From assembly GCF_024600715.1 (NCBI RefSeq), contig NZ_CP102332.1:496001-560000 (forward strand): 64,000 nt of DNA, given 5' to 3'. A program made the translations under genes and the position numbers. The DNA comes from Streptomyces changanensis. Lineage in GTDB: Bacteria > Actinomycetota > Actinomycetes > Streptomycetales > Streptomycetaceae. Of this stretch, positions 1-8,277 are shown one piece after another; the stretch's first letter is position 1, and each line of letters begins with the position of its first letter. The notes under the pieces were generated by a model, which did no database searches, was not told the DNA's origin, and was given only the letters and a program-made list of their open reading frames with translations.

Positions 1-579
1 CTGGGGCGTCCGCTGATGCTGCACCACCGGCACCGCAACGCCGCCTCACCGCCCGGGTTCACCGACGCGATGCTCGTCGAGGACTCGGTGGTGCACGAGG
101 TGGACGTGACGCGCTGGCTGCTGGGCCAGGAGGTCGCGGCGGTCACGGTGCTGCGCCCGAGGGCGTCGGGCAACGCCCCGGAGGGGCTCGCCGACCCGCA
201 GTTCGTGGTGTTCGAGACGGACGGCGGCGCCCTGGCCGACGTGGAGGTCTACCTCAACTGCCGTTTCGGGTACCAGGTGCAGGCCGAGGCCGTGTGCGAG
301 AGCGGTACGGCGCGGATCGGCGACGCGCACGGCATGCTCCTCAACACGGCGGGCCGCTGGGGCGGCCGGGTCGCGGCGGGGTTCGAGGAGCGGTTCGAGG
401 ACGCGTACGACCGCCAGGTGCGGGCCTGGGTGGACGCCACGCGGCGCGGTGAGGTCACCGGGCCGAGCTGCTGGGACGGGTACGCGGCGGCGGCCGTGTG
501 CGAGGCGGGGGTGCGCGCGCAGGTCGGCGGGGGACGTGTGGAGGTGGCGCTCGCCGACCGCCCGGCCCTCTACGCCTGA
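1..579 (+). CDS. Gfo/Idh/MocA family oxidoreductase, C-terminal part (5' end outside window)
   Basis: The reading frame is open from the first base, so the start and the NAD(P)-binding Rossmann half lie upstream. The visible 192 residues match the C-terminal half of the Gfo/Idh/MocA family: a conserved D-x-x-V-H-E-V-D-x-x-R-W-L-L segment (the His/Asp of the substrate site) near residues 26-40, followed by beta-sheet sequence ending in a C-terminal helix that contains W-D-G-Y-A-A. Family members oxidise sugars, inositols or related polyols with NAD(P). The substrate cannot be told from this half; inositol 2-dehydrogenase-like is a reasonable guess. The stop is at 577-579. The next gene on this strand starts about 70 bases on and is unrelated. 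Confidence 0.8.
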   Translation: MGRPLMLHHRHRNAASPPGFTDAMLVEDSVVHEVDVTRWLLGQEVAAVTVLRPRASGNAPEGLADPQFVVFETDGGALADVEVYLNCRFGYQVQAEAVCESGTARIGDAHGMLLNTAGRWGGRVAAGFEERFEDAYDRQVRAWVDATRRGEVTGPSCWDGYAAAAVCEAGVRAQVGGGRVEVALADRPALYA

Positions 580-649
580 CCGGGGGCCGCCCCGGTACGC
601 GCCCGTCGGCCCGGCGGGTGGGACGGGTACCGCGCCGCCGGACGGAGCA

Positions 650-1129
650 ATGGGCGCGTGGCCGGGGCGGTGGCGCGCACAGGGCCGGGACACCGTCTCC
701 TCGAAGGGGGTCCCCCTGCGTGGAAGCATCCCGCTCGCCGTCCCGGCCCTGGTCTGCGCGCTCGCGGTGACCGCGGGTGCCGCCGCGGCCGCCGTCGCGG
801 CCGTCACCGACACGGACGACCGGGGCACGGACGACCGCGGCACGATCAGCGCCCACACGGACCCCCGCGGTACGGACGCCTCCGGTACGGAGCTTCCGGG
901 GAGGGGCCTCCCCGGCTCGGACGGCACAGGTGCGGACGCCCCGGGTACGGGCGGTCTCCTGTTCGGCGTCGGCAACGTCGTACAGCGGCCGGAGCACCGG
1001 CCGGTGAATCACTGCGGCAATCTGGACGGCCGGGGCTGGTCCGCGGACGCGTCCGACCTCACCGCGTCGCCGGCTCCGGGGCAGGGCTCGGGGACCTGCC
1101 CCGGAGGGACGGTCAGTACGGGCCGTTGA
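650..1129 (+). CDS. Small exported protein with a chaplin-like motif
   Basis: Predicted 159 residues. Residues 27-52 form one hydrophobic Ala/Val-rich stretch that looks like a signal peptide; then comes a Thr/Asp/Gly-rich spacer. Residues 106-124 read G-V-G-N-V-V-Q-x-P-x-x-x-P-V-N-x-C-G-N, the core pattern of the chaplin domain (surface amyloid proteins that coat Streptomyces aerial hyphae). The rest of a normal chaplin domain (second half with its Cys and N-rich end) is not recognisable, although another Cys occurs later. I infer a diverged or decaying chaplin. The ATG at 650 is the only suitable start and lacks a clear Shine-Dalgarno. The 3' end overlaps the convergent LysM gene by 17 bases. 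Confidence 0.5.
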   Translation: MGAWPGRWRAQGRDTVSSKGVPLRGSIPLAVPALVCALAVTAGAAAAAVAAVTDTDDRGTDDRGTISAHTDPRGTDASGTELPGRGLPGSDGTGADAPGTGGLLFGVGNVVQRPEHRPVNHCGNLDGRGWSADASDLTASPAPGQGSGTCPGGTVSTGR

Positions 1130-1874
1130 CGTTGTCGATGGAGCCGTACCGGTCGGCCGCGTAGTTGCACGCGGCGGTGATGTTGGCGACCGGGTGGTAC
1201 GGGTCCAGCGGCGTGCCGGGCACGTGGTACGCGGTGAAGGTCGGGTCGATGACCTGGAGAAGGCCCTTGGAAGGCGTTCCGGCGGCCGCGTTGGAGTCCC
1301 AGTTGTTGATCGCGAGCGGATTTCCCGAGGATTCACGCATGATGTTCCGGTGAATTCCCTCGTAGGTGCCGGGAATTCCGTGCCGCGCCAGGACGTCCAG
1401 GGATTCCCTGATCCAGCCGTCGAGGTCGTCGGTGTACGTCTTCGTCTGCACGGGGGCCACGGCCGGGCGGGCCTGGGAACGGTCGGCGCGGGCCGGCGCG
1501 GGGCGCTCTGCGGCCTTCGCGCCGAGCGTGAGCTTCATGCCGGGCCGGATGTGTGACGGGTCGTCACCGATGACCGGGCGGTTGTCCTGGAACAGCTTCT
1601 TCCACCCGCCGGTGACCGCGTGGTCGGCGGCGATGCGGAAGAGCGTGTCGCCTGCGGCCACGGAGTACGTCGTGGGCTTGGCCGCGGTCACGGCGGCGGC
1701 CGGCGCGGCCGTGACCTGCGCCGCGGTGACGAGCTGCGTCGTGACGGGCGCCGCCGAAGCGGTCGCGGCGCCGGCCAGGGGCAGGGCGAGAGCGGCTCCA
1801 CCGGCGCTCGCGACGGCGAGGGTACGGACGAGGCGGTTGTTCCTGGGACGGCGGTGCTTACCCTGTGCGGGCAT
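1113..1874 (-). CDS. Secreted LysM / lytic transglycosylase-like protein
   Basis: The protein has 253 residues. A basic N-terminus and hydrophobic run end at an A-S-A-A cleavage site near residue 42. A LysM peptidoglycan-binding domain covers about residues 69-117 (Y-S-V-A-A-G-D-T-L start). The C-terminal domain (about 150-253) resembles a soluble lytic transglycosylase/Rpf-like fold, with catalytic-type Glu181 in I-M-R-E-S-S-G-N-P and a G-L-L-Q-V motif. It is expected to act outside the cell on murein, cleaving glycan strands during growth or germination. GGAGAGGAA precedes the ATG. A c-di-AMP riboswitch lies directly upstream, as is known for resuscitation-promoting and other cell-wall lytic genes in Streptomyces. 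Confidence in the class is high; the exact cleavage specificity is inferred. Confidence 0.88.
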   Translation of the reverse strand: MPAQGKHRRPRNNRLVRTLAVASAGGAALALPLAGAATASAAPVTTQLVTAAQVTAAPAAAVTAAKPTTYSVAAGDTLFRIAADHAVTGGWKKLFQDNRPVIGDDPSHIRPGMKLTLGAKAAERPAPARADRSQARPAVAPVQTKTYTDDLDGWIRESLDVLARHGIPGTYEGIHRNIMRESSGNPLAINNWDSNAAAGTPSKGLLQVIDPTFTAYHVPGTPLDPYHPVANITAACNYAADRYGSIDNVNGPY

Positions 1875-1892
1875 GGGGGCGTTCCTCTCCGG

Positions 1893-2062
1893 CGCCTGCG
1901 AGGTGAGCTGTCGGGTTCGGACGGGAGATGTCCGGCGGTGGCCGCGGCCACCACTCCACCCCGAGCCGCTCCGGGGACCGGACCGGCGACTTACCTGGTT
2001 CCCCCGCTCCTGCCGTGCGTGAGTGGGTGCGGAGTCCGGAAGGCGGCAGGATTCGGCGTTCC
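1893..2062 (-). ncRNA. ydaO-type c-di-AMP riboswitch
   Basis: Reading the minus strand, the segment contains the hallmark blocks of the actinobacterial ydaO/yuaA element in order: GCCGAAT near 2057-2051, a GGGGAACCAGGTAAG block around 2002-1988, and the 3' block CCGAACCCGACAGCTCACCT (1920-1901) followed by CGCAGGCG. It ends 18 bases before the ATG of the LysM/transglycosylase gene, leaving room for the GGAGAGGAA ribosome site. This family binds cyclic di-AMP and in Streptomyces usually lowers expression of cell-wall lytic enzymes when the ligand is high. Identification rests on recognising the conserved blocks, not on a covariance search. Confidence 0.85.
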
Positions 2063-2077
2063 CTCCGGAATGCGGTG

Positions 2078-2107
2078 ACCGTAGACGACGGCGGTCGGCG
2101 GGAACAA
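2078..2107 (-). promoter_or_regulatory. Possible promoter for the riboswitch transcript
   Basis: On the minus strand TTGTTC (2107-2102) and TACGGT (2083-2078) are 18 bases apart, placing a start site just upstream of the riboswitch 5' block. The match is partial. Confidence 0.35.
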
Positions 2108-2472
2108 GGCCCGGAATTCCCGCGGGTGATCAATTCCCAAGACCATTTCGCGTGAATTCCTTGACACCGCAGGCCGTCCGGGAATGACGGGCGGTTCCCC
2201 GCGTGACGGACGTCACGGGACGCGCCGGCCGCGACCGGGCGGCACAATCCGCCCTAAAGCTCGGCTAATTCGCTCCTCTCCCCCTAAAGGCCCACAATAA
2301 ACACGGACATCAACGAAACGGACATGACCGCGCGTCCCAGCCGTTGAGGTGAGCGCCGCCCGGGCGGGTCCGGGGAGCGCCGAGCGGTTGCGCCGCCCCG
2401 ACGGGCGTTCCAGGCTGAATCGATCGGAAACAGCCGACAAAGGGATGGATCGTACAGAAATCGGCATTTCTC

Positions 2473-3390
2473 ATGGCTCACCGTCGGGTGTGGGCGACCT
2501 GGGCGGTGCTTCCGGGCCTCACGGCGCCGGCGGTCACGACCACGCCCTCTGCGGCGGCGCCGGAATCCACCCGCGCCGCCGCGCCCGCGTCGGCCCGCCC
2601 CGTCGTCGACTGGGCGCGCACCACCGCGGAGACCGCCGGCCAGGGGGGGGTACGCGTCCGAGGATGTGCTCGGGCCCTCGTCCCGGCCGACGTCCACAAC
2701 GCGCGCCCTTCGCGGGCGCGCGGCTGGGCCGGCTCCGCCCCCTGCTCACGGACCGCCCCGAGCGCTTCCGCCCGGGACCGCCTCCCGGGCTGTCCTCCGC
2801 CCGCCACGCCGCCGACCCCGCGGAGGTGGAGGCCTTCGGCTCGAGGACCGGTTCACGGCACACCCCGGAGCAGACCTCCACCGCGCCGTTCTCCACCAAG
2901 CTCGACCTCCAGGGCGCCCTGGCCGACCGCGCCGCCCGCCGCGCCTCGACCTGGTGGACACCGCCCGCCCGCACGCCGCCGTCAACACCGTGCAGGCCGA
3001 CACCGTCATCGCCGCCTGGGACGCGGGACTCCGCCACGGCTCCTGGCGACCCGTCACCGCCCCCTCCACGAGGCGGCGACCGACGGCAGCCCGCGCACCG
3101 AGCCCGCCCCCGGCCGGCAGCCGCTCCTCGAAACCCCCGCGCACCCCGACCAGCGCAGCGGCCACGCCGCCACGGCCGGCGCGCCGACCCGGACGCCGAC
3201 CCTGCTGTCCGGCAGCCCGCGGCCGGACCTGCGCATCACGTCGGTCGTCGCGAAGGTCGCCCGCACCCACGCCCGCCACGACGACCAGGACGCCATCGAC
3301 GCCCGGGGGCGGGCGGGCGTCCACACCCGCACGGCCGACGTGGTCGCCGACGCCACGGGCCGACAGGTGGCGGCCCGGGCGCCGGGCGGG
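2473..3390 (+). pseudogene. Vanadium-dependent haloperoxidase/PAP2-type protein, frameshifted remnant
   Basis: No single frame holds a protein, but pieces of one secreted vanadium-haloperoxidase-like protein appear in order in all three plus frames. Frame of 2473: a signal-peptide-like start then R-P-V-V-D-W-A-R-T-T. Another frame, about 2730-2940: L-T-D-R-P-E-R-F-R-P-G-P-P. Third frame, about 2948-3065: A-V-N-T-V-Q-A-D-T-V-I-A-A-W-D and W-R-P-V-T-A. Back in the first, about 3070-3380: D-G-S-P-R-T-E-P-A-P-G, P-A-H-P-D-Q-R-S-G-H-A (the PAP2 Ser-Gly-His motif) and A-D-V-V-A-D-A-T-G-R-Q-V-A. The metal-site Arg/His helices are damaged and an eight-G run lies at the first break near 2645. It is a clear remnant. 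Confidence 0.75.
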
Positions 3391-3633
3391 GTACCTCCGG
3401 CCGGTGCGCGGCCGGCCCCGGCACGCCGACGCGCGGGCCCGCCGGCGGAACGGGGTCCTCCCGTCCCACCGGCGGGCCCGCGCGCCCTCGCACCGGGGCC
3501 GAGCAGTACGTCGAACGCGTCCCAGGGTCGATCCGTGGCCCGAGGGCGGGTGGAGCGGGGCGACCGCGCTCCGGTCGTGGTACGCGGCCGCCCTGCTCGT
3601 GGTGCCCGCGACGACGCCGCCGCCGGCCCCTGT

Positions 3634-3903
3634 TCAGCCGCCGACGCGGGTGACGCCGAACATCAGGGTGCGACGGGCGACGTCGTAGTGGACGGTTCCG
3701 GTGTTCGACAGCAGGTCCTGCAGGACGTCGGCGTCGGCGGCGTCCACGGTCAGCACCTCTTCCCAGGCCCCCTCGTCCAGGACGAGCTGGAGGGTGAAGG
3801 TACCGGGAGCGGCGGGGTCGCCGGCGACCCAGCTGAACTGGTAGTGGCTGAGCTGGCGGACCTTGATGCTGTCGTCGGTGAGCGGTTGCTCGACCTTGGC
3901 CAT
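3634..3903 (-). CDS. Small conserved-type hypothetical protein (89 aa)
   Basis: A complete small frame with GAGGAGAA nine bases before the ATG. The product is acidic and soluble, with no signal peptide or membrane segment. It alternates hydrophobic beta-type segments (Y-Q-F-S-W-V-A-G, F-T-L-Q-L-V-L-D-E-G, L-M-F-G-V-T-R-V), so a small beta-rich domain is likely. Codon use is normal for the strain. It is followed by the haloperoxidase remnant and preceded by the PRC-barrel gene about 98 bases away, same strand. I do not recognise a function. Confidence 0.7.
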   Translation of the reverse strand: MAKVEQPLTDDSIKVRQLSHYQFSWVAGDPAAPGTFTLQLVLDEGAWEEVLTVDAADADVLQDLLSNTGTVHYDVARRTLMFGVTRVGG

Positions 3904-4001
3904 GTGCTTCTCCTCGTGCGACGGGCGATGCTCCCTGCGGGAGGACTCCGGTGGGTGCCGGGGCGACCGGGTCTCGCCCTCGGCCTACGGAACGCTCGTG
4001 G

Positions 4002-4799
4002 TCAACGGTCGTCGCGCCGCCGGTCGGGCGCATCGGTCTCGATGTGCTCCTTGCGGACCTGGCCGCGGACTTCCTCTTCCTCGACGTGTTCGTCGGTCTC
4101 CAGGCGCACCCGCTCCACCGGGACGGCCTCGGTCTCGACGACGGGGCGCTCGGCGTGCAGGGTGACTTCGTGCTCGGCCTCGGTGATCTCGGGGCCGGAC
4201 AGCGCGGCGTCGCGGTTCGCGTCGGTGATCGGCTCGCGTTCGACGCGGACCTCCTCGTGCCGCACGGGCACGGTCTTCTGGACCTCCTCCGTGACCACGT
4301 ACTTGCGCAGGCGGGCCCGGCCCACTTCCTGCCTCTCGGTGCCGACGTGCAGCCGCTCCTCGGAGCGGGTCATCGCGTCGTCACCACCGCGGTCCGTCGC
4401 GGCCGGCCTGGTCCCCCTGTCGGTTTCGGAGCGGGCCCAGCCTCCCTCACCGGACCGGTTGGCCTGCTCCCACGACTCGTCCCACGCGATGCCGTAGTGC
4501 TCGTACAGCCGGTGCTCCTCGTCCTCGGACAGGTGCCCGCCCGCGTCGACGTCCACGTTGGGCGCGTTCTTGACCTTGCTCTTGTCGTAGGGCACCTCCA
4601 AGTGGTCACCGACCACGGCGGCGTCCTTGACCGGCACGAAGGACTCACTGGTGCCGAACATTCCGGTCTTGACGCTGACCCACTCCGGGCGGCCGGTGGC
4701 GTCGTCGAGGAAGACGTGCCTGGCTTCGCCGATCTTGCTCCCGTCGGGGTCGTAGACGGGATGGTCGAGCACGCTCGGGATCTGCTCTCGGGTGATCAT
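4002..4799 (-). CDS. PRC-barrel and DUF2382 (YsnF/AvaK) domain protein
   Basis: The protein has 265 residues and is cytoplasmic. Residues 8-80 form a PRC-barrel (Y-D-P-D-G-S-K-I-G-E start, then W-V-S-V-K-T-G-M-F-G). An acidic linker with E-D-E-E-H-R-L-Y-E-H-Y-G-I-A-W-D follows. Residues about 140-250 are a DUF2382 domain, recognisable by S-E-E-R-L-H-V-G-T-E and repeated charged beta strands such as V-R-H-E-E-V-R-V-E-R-E-P-I. Genes of this family are common in Streptomyces and other desiccation- or radiation-tolerant bacteria and are linked to general stress; the biochemical role is unknown. AGGAGGG sits nine bases before the ATG. The Arg/Asp-rich tail is disordered. Confidence 0.9.
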   Translation of the reverse strand: MITREQIPSVLDHPVYDPDGSKIGEARHVFLDDATGRPEWVSVKTGMFGTSESFVPVKDAAVVGDHLEVPYDKSKVKNAPNVDVDAGGHLSEDEEHRLYEHYGIAWDESWEQANRSGEGGWARSETDRGTRPAATDRGGDDAMTRSEERLHVGTERQEVGRARLRKYVVTEEVQKTVPVRHEEVRVEREPITDANRDAALSGPEITEAEHEVTLHAERPVVETEAVPVERVRLETDEHVEEEEVRGQVRKEHIETDAPDRRRDDR

Positions 4800-4913
4800 G
4801 TGGACCCTCCTGCTTCCTCATCGGGGCTTCCCCGTCCGGCTCACCGATCCCGATGGGACGAAACATCTCTGGAGTGCACAAAAACGACATTTCCCTGTGG
4901 GTGACGCACGTGT

Positions 4914-4974
4914 CCCCCTGCCCGTCGCGGCCTGCTGGGCGGCGACGGGCAGGGGTCGGCGACGGGCAGGGGGG
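4914..4974 (-). terminator. Hairpin terminator of the acetylesterase operon
   Basis: Arms 4915-4928 and 4942-4955 pair perfectly over 14 bases around a 13-base loop; a second copy of the right arm follows at 4959-4974, so two alternative stems are possible. It lies just beyond the stop of the acetylesterase at 5005. Confidence 0.7.
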
Positions 4975-5004
4975 CCGGATCTGGCCCCGCCGGGCCGTGT
5001 CCCG

Positions 5005-6018
5005 CTACCTGAGGCGCGCGGCGAGCGGGAGGTTCTGCCGGCGCACGTCACCGGCGACGAGCCTGGCCACCTGCTGGGCGCCGTGGGTGTCGAAGTGGGT
5101 GCGGTCGTCGCAGAAGAAGGCCCCTACGGGTCCCGATCCGTAGTCGCCGTTGTGGGGGCAGAAGCGCAGGCTGTTGTAGAGCGAGACGCTCAGCGTCTGC
5201 AGGTCGACGACCGGCGCCCGGGCGGCGGTCCCCGCGGCGTGGGTCTGCTCGACGAAGCCGCGGTTCCTGGTCGCCGTGCTGCCGGAGCAGGTGAGGGCGG
5301 CGACGGGGGTGAGCAGCACCGGGTGGGCGCCCCGGGCGAGGGCGGCCTTCGCCATCATCGTCATCAGCTGCTGGTAGCGGGCCGGGCCGACGTGCCGCGG
5401 GCAGGTGGAGGAGGAGTCGTTGATGCCGAACTGGATGAACAGGTAGTCGCCGGCCTTCATCCCGGTGCTCGCGTTCAGCATCGCCTGCCAGCGGGCGGAG
5501 TACGTCGGGGAGGTGATGACGCACTCGCCGTCGGAGCCCTTCGTACCGCTCACGTTCGACTCGTACAGCCACGTCTGGATGCTGCGGCCGCCCACCGCCT
5601 GGTTCCTGACGGTCACGCCACTGTCGAACAGGGCGCCGAACTGGCTGCCCCAGCCGACGGGGCAACGGCCGTTGGGGTTGGCCATGGTGGAGTCACCGGC
5701 CAGCCAGACGGTGACCGGCTGCGCCGCGGCCCGTGCGGCGGGGGCCGCCGCGCCGGAGGCGCCGGCGCAGTGCGCCGCGGTGGCGTCGGCCGCCGAGGCG
5801 GCGCGGACGCCGAGGCCGGACAGGGCGATGACCAGCGCGGCGGTGAGGAGCGTCCGCGTCGGCGACCTCCGCGACGTCCACCACCTCGGCGGCTTCCACG
5901 AGTCCGGCGCGCTCGGTGGGTTCGGTTCGCTCGGTGGGTTCGGTTCGCTCGGCACGTCCGGCGGGTTCCATTCGCCGGCCGCGTTCGGTGCGCTCGGTGC
6001 GCTCGGTGCGTTCTCCAT
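5005..6018 (-). CDS. Secreted SGNH hydrolase, rhamnogalacturonan acetylesterase type
   Basis: The protein has 337 residues. An unusual Pro/Ser/Glu/Asn-rich cytoplasmic head (residues 5-42, with an imperfect 6-residue repeat encoded by an 18-bp DNA repeat near 5930) precedes R-R-S-P-T-R and a hydrophobic signal segment (55-77). The catalytic domain shows the SGNH blocks: A-G-D-S-T with Ser110, a Gly-rich oxyanion block G-G-R-S, G-I-N-D, and D305-R-T-H308. This arrangement is that of rhamnogalacturonan acetylesterases, which remove acetyl groups from the pectin rhamnogalacturonan-I backbone. It ends the operon GH53 - acetylesterase - acetylesterase. GGAAGGG precedes the ATG at 6018; longer upstream frames are chance openings through the neighbour gene. 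Confidence 0.85.
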   Translation of the reverse strand: MENAPSAPSAPNAAGEWNPPDVPSEPNPPSEPNPPSAPDSWKPPRWWTSRRSPTRTLLTAALVIALSGLGVRAASAADATAAHCAGASGAAAPAARAAAQPVTVWLAGDSTMANPNGRCPVGWGSQFGALFDSGVTVRNQAVGGRSIQTWLYESNVSGTKGSDGECVITSPTYSARWQAMLNASTGMKAGDYLFIQFGINDSSSTCPRHVGPARYQQLMTMMAKAALARGAHPVLLTPVAALTCSGSTATRNRGFVEQTHAAGTAARAPVVDLQTLSVSLYNSLRFCPHNGDYGSGPVGAFFCDDRTHFDTHGAQQVARLVAGDVRRQNLPLAARLR

Positions 6019-6056
6019 CGGGTTCCCTTCCGGGTCGGGGTGCGTTCGGCGGCCGG

Positions 6057-7151
6057 TCAGCGCAGGTACGCGGCCAGGGGCAGGTTCTGTTCCCGGACGC
6101 CCTGGAGCACCAGCCCGCCGATACGCGTCGCGCCGTACTGCGAGAAGTGGGTGTTGTCGGTGACGCCGTCGACGGAGGAGCGGAGGTAGAGCTGTGCGGA
6201 GGCGGTCGGACCCAGGGATTCGACGAGCGCCTTGCTCCGGGCGGTCAGGTCGATGACCGGCACGTTCCGCGCCGCGCCGAGCGCGCGCATCTCGCCGGGC
6301 AGGTTCACACCGGCGCCGTTGACGTGGAGCGCCGTGGGGGTGAGTCGGTCGCCGTCGAACAGCCGCCGGACCGGTGGCGTGACCAGGACCGGTACGCCGC
6401 CCTTGGCCCGGACCTGGGTGATCATGGTCGTGAGGTTGTTCCGGAAAGCGGACGCGCCGGTCTGCTTGTCGTTGTGGCCGAACTGGATGAAGACCGGGTC
6501 GTTCGCCCTGACCTTCGACAGCAGCGCCGGGAAGAGCGCCGCGTTTCCCAGGAAGCTGCCCGAACTCTCGCCGGAGTCCGCGTGGTTGGCGATGACGGCG
6601 CCGGGGCGCACCGCGGCCGTGACCATCTGGCCCCAACCGGTGTACGGAGCGGTCGGCTGGTCGCACACGGTGGAGTCGCCGGCCAGGTGGGCGACCAGCG
6701 GCCGGGTCGCCGGCTTCACCGAGACGGCCGAGACCTGCGGGGCGGGCCCGGTGAAGCGGATGTCCAGACCGGGGTTCCCGGTCCCGCCCTGGCCGGTCGG
6801 CTGCCCCTCCGGCTGCCGCACGTCCACCGTGAACGCGTACGTGGCGACGGCACCGGCCGCCGTTCCCGTCGCCGGGAGCATCAGCCGTCGGGCCTCCACC
6901 CACATCTCGGTCCGCCCGGCGGCGGCACCGCCGCCGAGGGAGACCGCCACGTCGTAGCTGCCCGGGGGGACGGCGTAGTGGCAGGTGATCGGGGCGGTGC
7001 CGGAACAGCCGGCCGGGAGGGCCCGTGACGCGGCGGTACCGGCGTGCGCCGCTCCCGTCCCCGCGAGCGTCGCGAGGGTCAGGAGACCGGCTGCCGCCAG
7101 CCGGGGCCGGCTCCCGCCCCGGCCGCGCGGTGTCATGGCTATGACAAACAT
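6057..7151 (-). CDS. Secreted rhamnogalacturonan acetylesterase (SGNH family) with N-terminal beta domain
   Basis: The protein has 364 residues. A signal peptide ends at A-H-A-G (about residue 38). Residues 45-145 form a separate beta-rich domain with two Cys (49, 57), resembling the lectin-like domain that often precedes this esterase. The SGNH domain has A-G-D-S-T with Ser160, G-E-S-S-G, G-H-N-D and D332-N-T-H335. The last 29 residues after the catalytic His (ending N-L-P-L-A-A-Y-L-R) closely parallel the last 29 of the neighbouring esterase, showing the two share ancestry. The upstream gene stop is 70 bases away and the downstream gene begins 38 bases after this stop, so co-transcription is likely. 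AGAGGAC precedes the ATG at 7151; an internal ATG at 7136 is possible. Confidence 0.88.
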   Translation of the reverse strand: MFVIAMTPRGRGGSRPRLAAAGLLTLATLAGTGAAHAGTAASRALPAGCSGTAPITCHYAVPPGSYDVAVSLGGGAAAGRTEMWVEARRLMLPATGTAAGAVATYAFTVDVRQPEGQPTGQGGTGNPGLDIRFTGPAPQVSAVSVKPATRPLVAHLAGDSTVCDQPTAPYTGWGQMVTAAVRPGAVIANHADSGESSGSFLGNAALFPALLSKVRANDPVFIQFGHNDKQTGASAFRNNLTTMITQVRAKGGVPVLVTPPVRRLFDGDRLTPTALHVNGAGVNLPGEMRALGAARNVPVIDLTARSKALVESLGPTASAQLYLRSSVDGVTDNTHFSQYGATRIGGLVLQGVREQNLPLAAYLR

Positions 7152-7221
7152 GGGTCCTCTTCTCGGTCGGATGGATGTCAGGGGGTGTGTCGAGGGGGGA
7201 CGAGGGCCGGCGTTCCGGCGC

Positions 7222-8277
7222 TCAGGCCTGGGTGAAACCGTTCATGATGACGGTGGGGCGCTTGGTGGCGGAGTCCCAGGCGCCCATGGCGTAGCCGGTG
7301 AACGGGGACATGCACTCCGGCTCCCAGTAGAAGATGCCCTGCCCTCCGTTGGCCTTCAGCGCCTTGATGTAGGCGACCAGCGCCGCCTGCGTGGAGGAGG
7401 CCCTGTCCACCCGCCCGCCGAACTCGCTCTGCAGGAAGGGCTTGCCGTAGGCCGCGGAGATCCTCTGCATGTTCGCCACGATGCCGGGGGCGTACTCGGC
7501 GCTGCCGTAGGAGGAGAACACCGACATGTCCCACTTGCCGCCGTTGGCGGCGAAGCGACTGAAGAACGTCGTCATCACGTCGTACTTCTGCGGCTGGGCC
7601 AGGTGAATGCAGACGGTCGTGTTCGGGGAGACCGCCTTGACCTGGGTGTACGCCGCGTTGAGCAGACCCGTCATCTGCGCCGGCTGGGAGACGCCGCCGA
7701 CGGGGCGGCAGATCCCGCTGTTGATCTCGTTGCCGATCTGCACCCAGGCCGGGAGGACGTCGTTGGCCTTCATCACGCCCATGGTCCGCTGCACGTAGCC
7801 GCTCATCGCGGCGACCATCTGCTGGTAGGTCATGTTCCTCCACGCGGCGGGCGGGTTCTGCACCCCGACGGAGTTCCAGGTGTCGCCGAACATGTAGTCC
7901 AGCATGATCGACATCCCGGCGGCCTTGACCCGCCTGGCGAAGGCGGCGACCTCGTGGATGCCGCAGTGCCCGTTGGCCGGGTCGCTCGACGGGTTCACGA
8001 ACGTGCGCAACCGCACCGCCGTGATGCCGTACCCCTTGAGGATGGCCAGCAGGTCCTGCTGCTGCCCGCTCGCGTTGCGCCAGGAGTGACCGTGTGCCTC
8101 CATCTGCGGTGCCCAGCTGATGTCGACGCCCTTGACGAAGCCCGCGGCGGCGTGGGCCGGCGCCTCGAGTTCGGCGAGCGCGGCCGCCGTGGCGATGGCC
8201 CCGGCGGTCGCGGTGGTGGCCTTGAGCAGCGTGCGGCGGCTGATCCGCCCGTGTCCGGGCGCGGGGGTCGGGGACAT
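7222..8277 (-). CDS. Secreted arabinogalactan endo-beta-1,4-galactanase (GH53), Tat signal
   Basis: The protein has 351 residues. A twin-arginine signal (R14-R15-T-L-L-K) followed by an Ala-rich segment predicts folded export by Tat. The mature part matches GH53: G-V-D-I-S-W at the start of the barrel, R-L-R-T-F-V-N-P, acid/base Glu184 in Q-I-G-N-E-I-N-S-G, and nucleophile Glu285 in S-E-F-G-G. The enzyme cuts beta-1,4-galactan side chains of pectin. AAGGAG lies eight bases before the ATG at 8277; an in-frame extension to 8538 is GC-rich and has no signal character, so I reject it. It heads the minus-strand operon opposite the PL11 lyase. Confidence 0.9.
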   Translation of the reverse strand: MSPTPAPGHGRISRRTLLKATTATAGAIATAAALAELEAPAHAAAGFVKGVDISWAPQMEAHGHSWRNASGQQQDLLAILKGYGITAVRLRTFVNPSSDPANGHCGIHEVAAFARRVKAAGMSIMLDYMFGDTWNSVGVQNPPAAWRNMTYQQMVAAMSGYVQRTMGVMKANDVLPAWVQIGNEINSGICRPVGGVSQPAQMTGLLNAAYTQVKAVSPNTTVCIHLAQPQKYDVMTTFFSRFAANGGKWDMSVFSSYGSAEYAPGIVANMQRISAAYGKPFLQSEFGGRVDRASSTQAALVAYIKALKANGGQGIFYWEPECMSPFTGYAMGAWDSATKRPTVIMNGFTQA

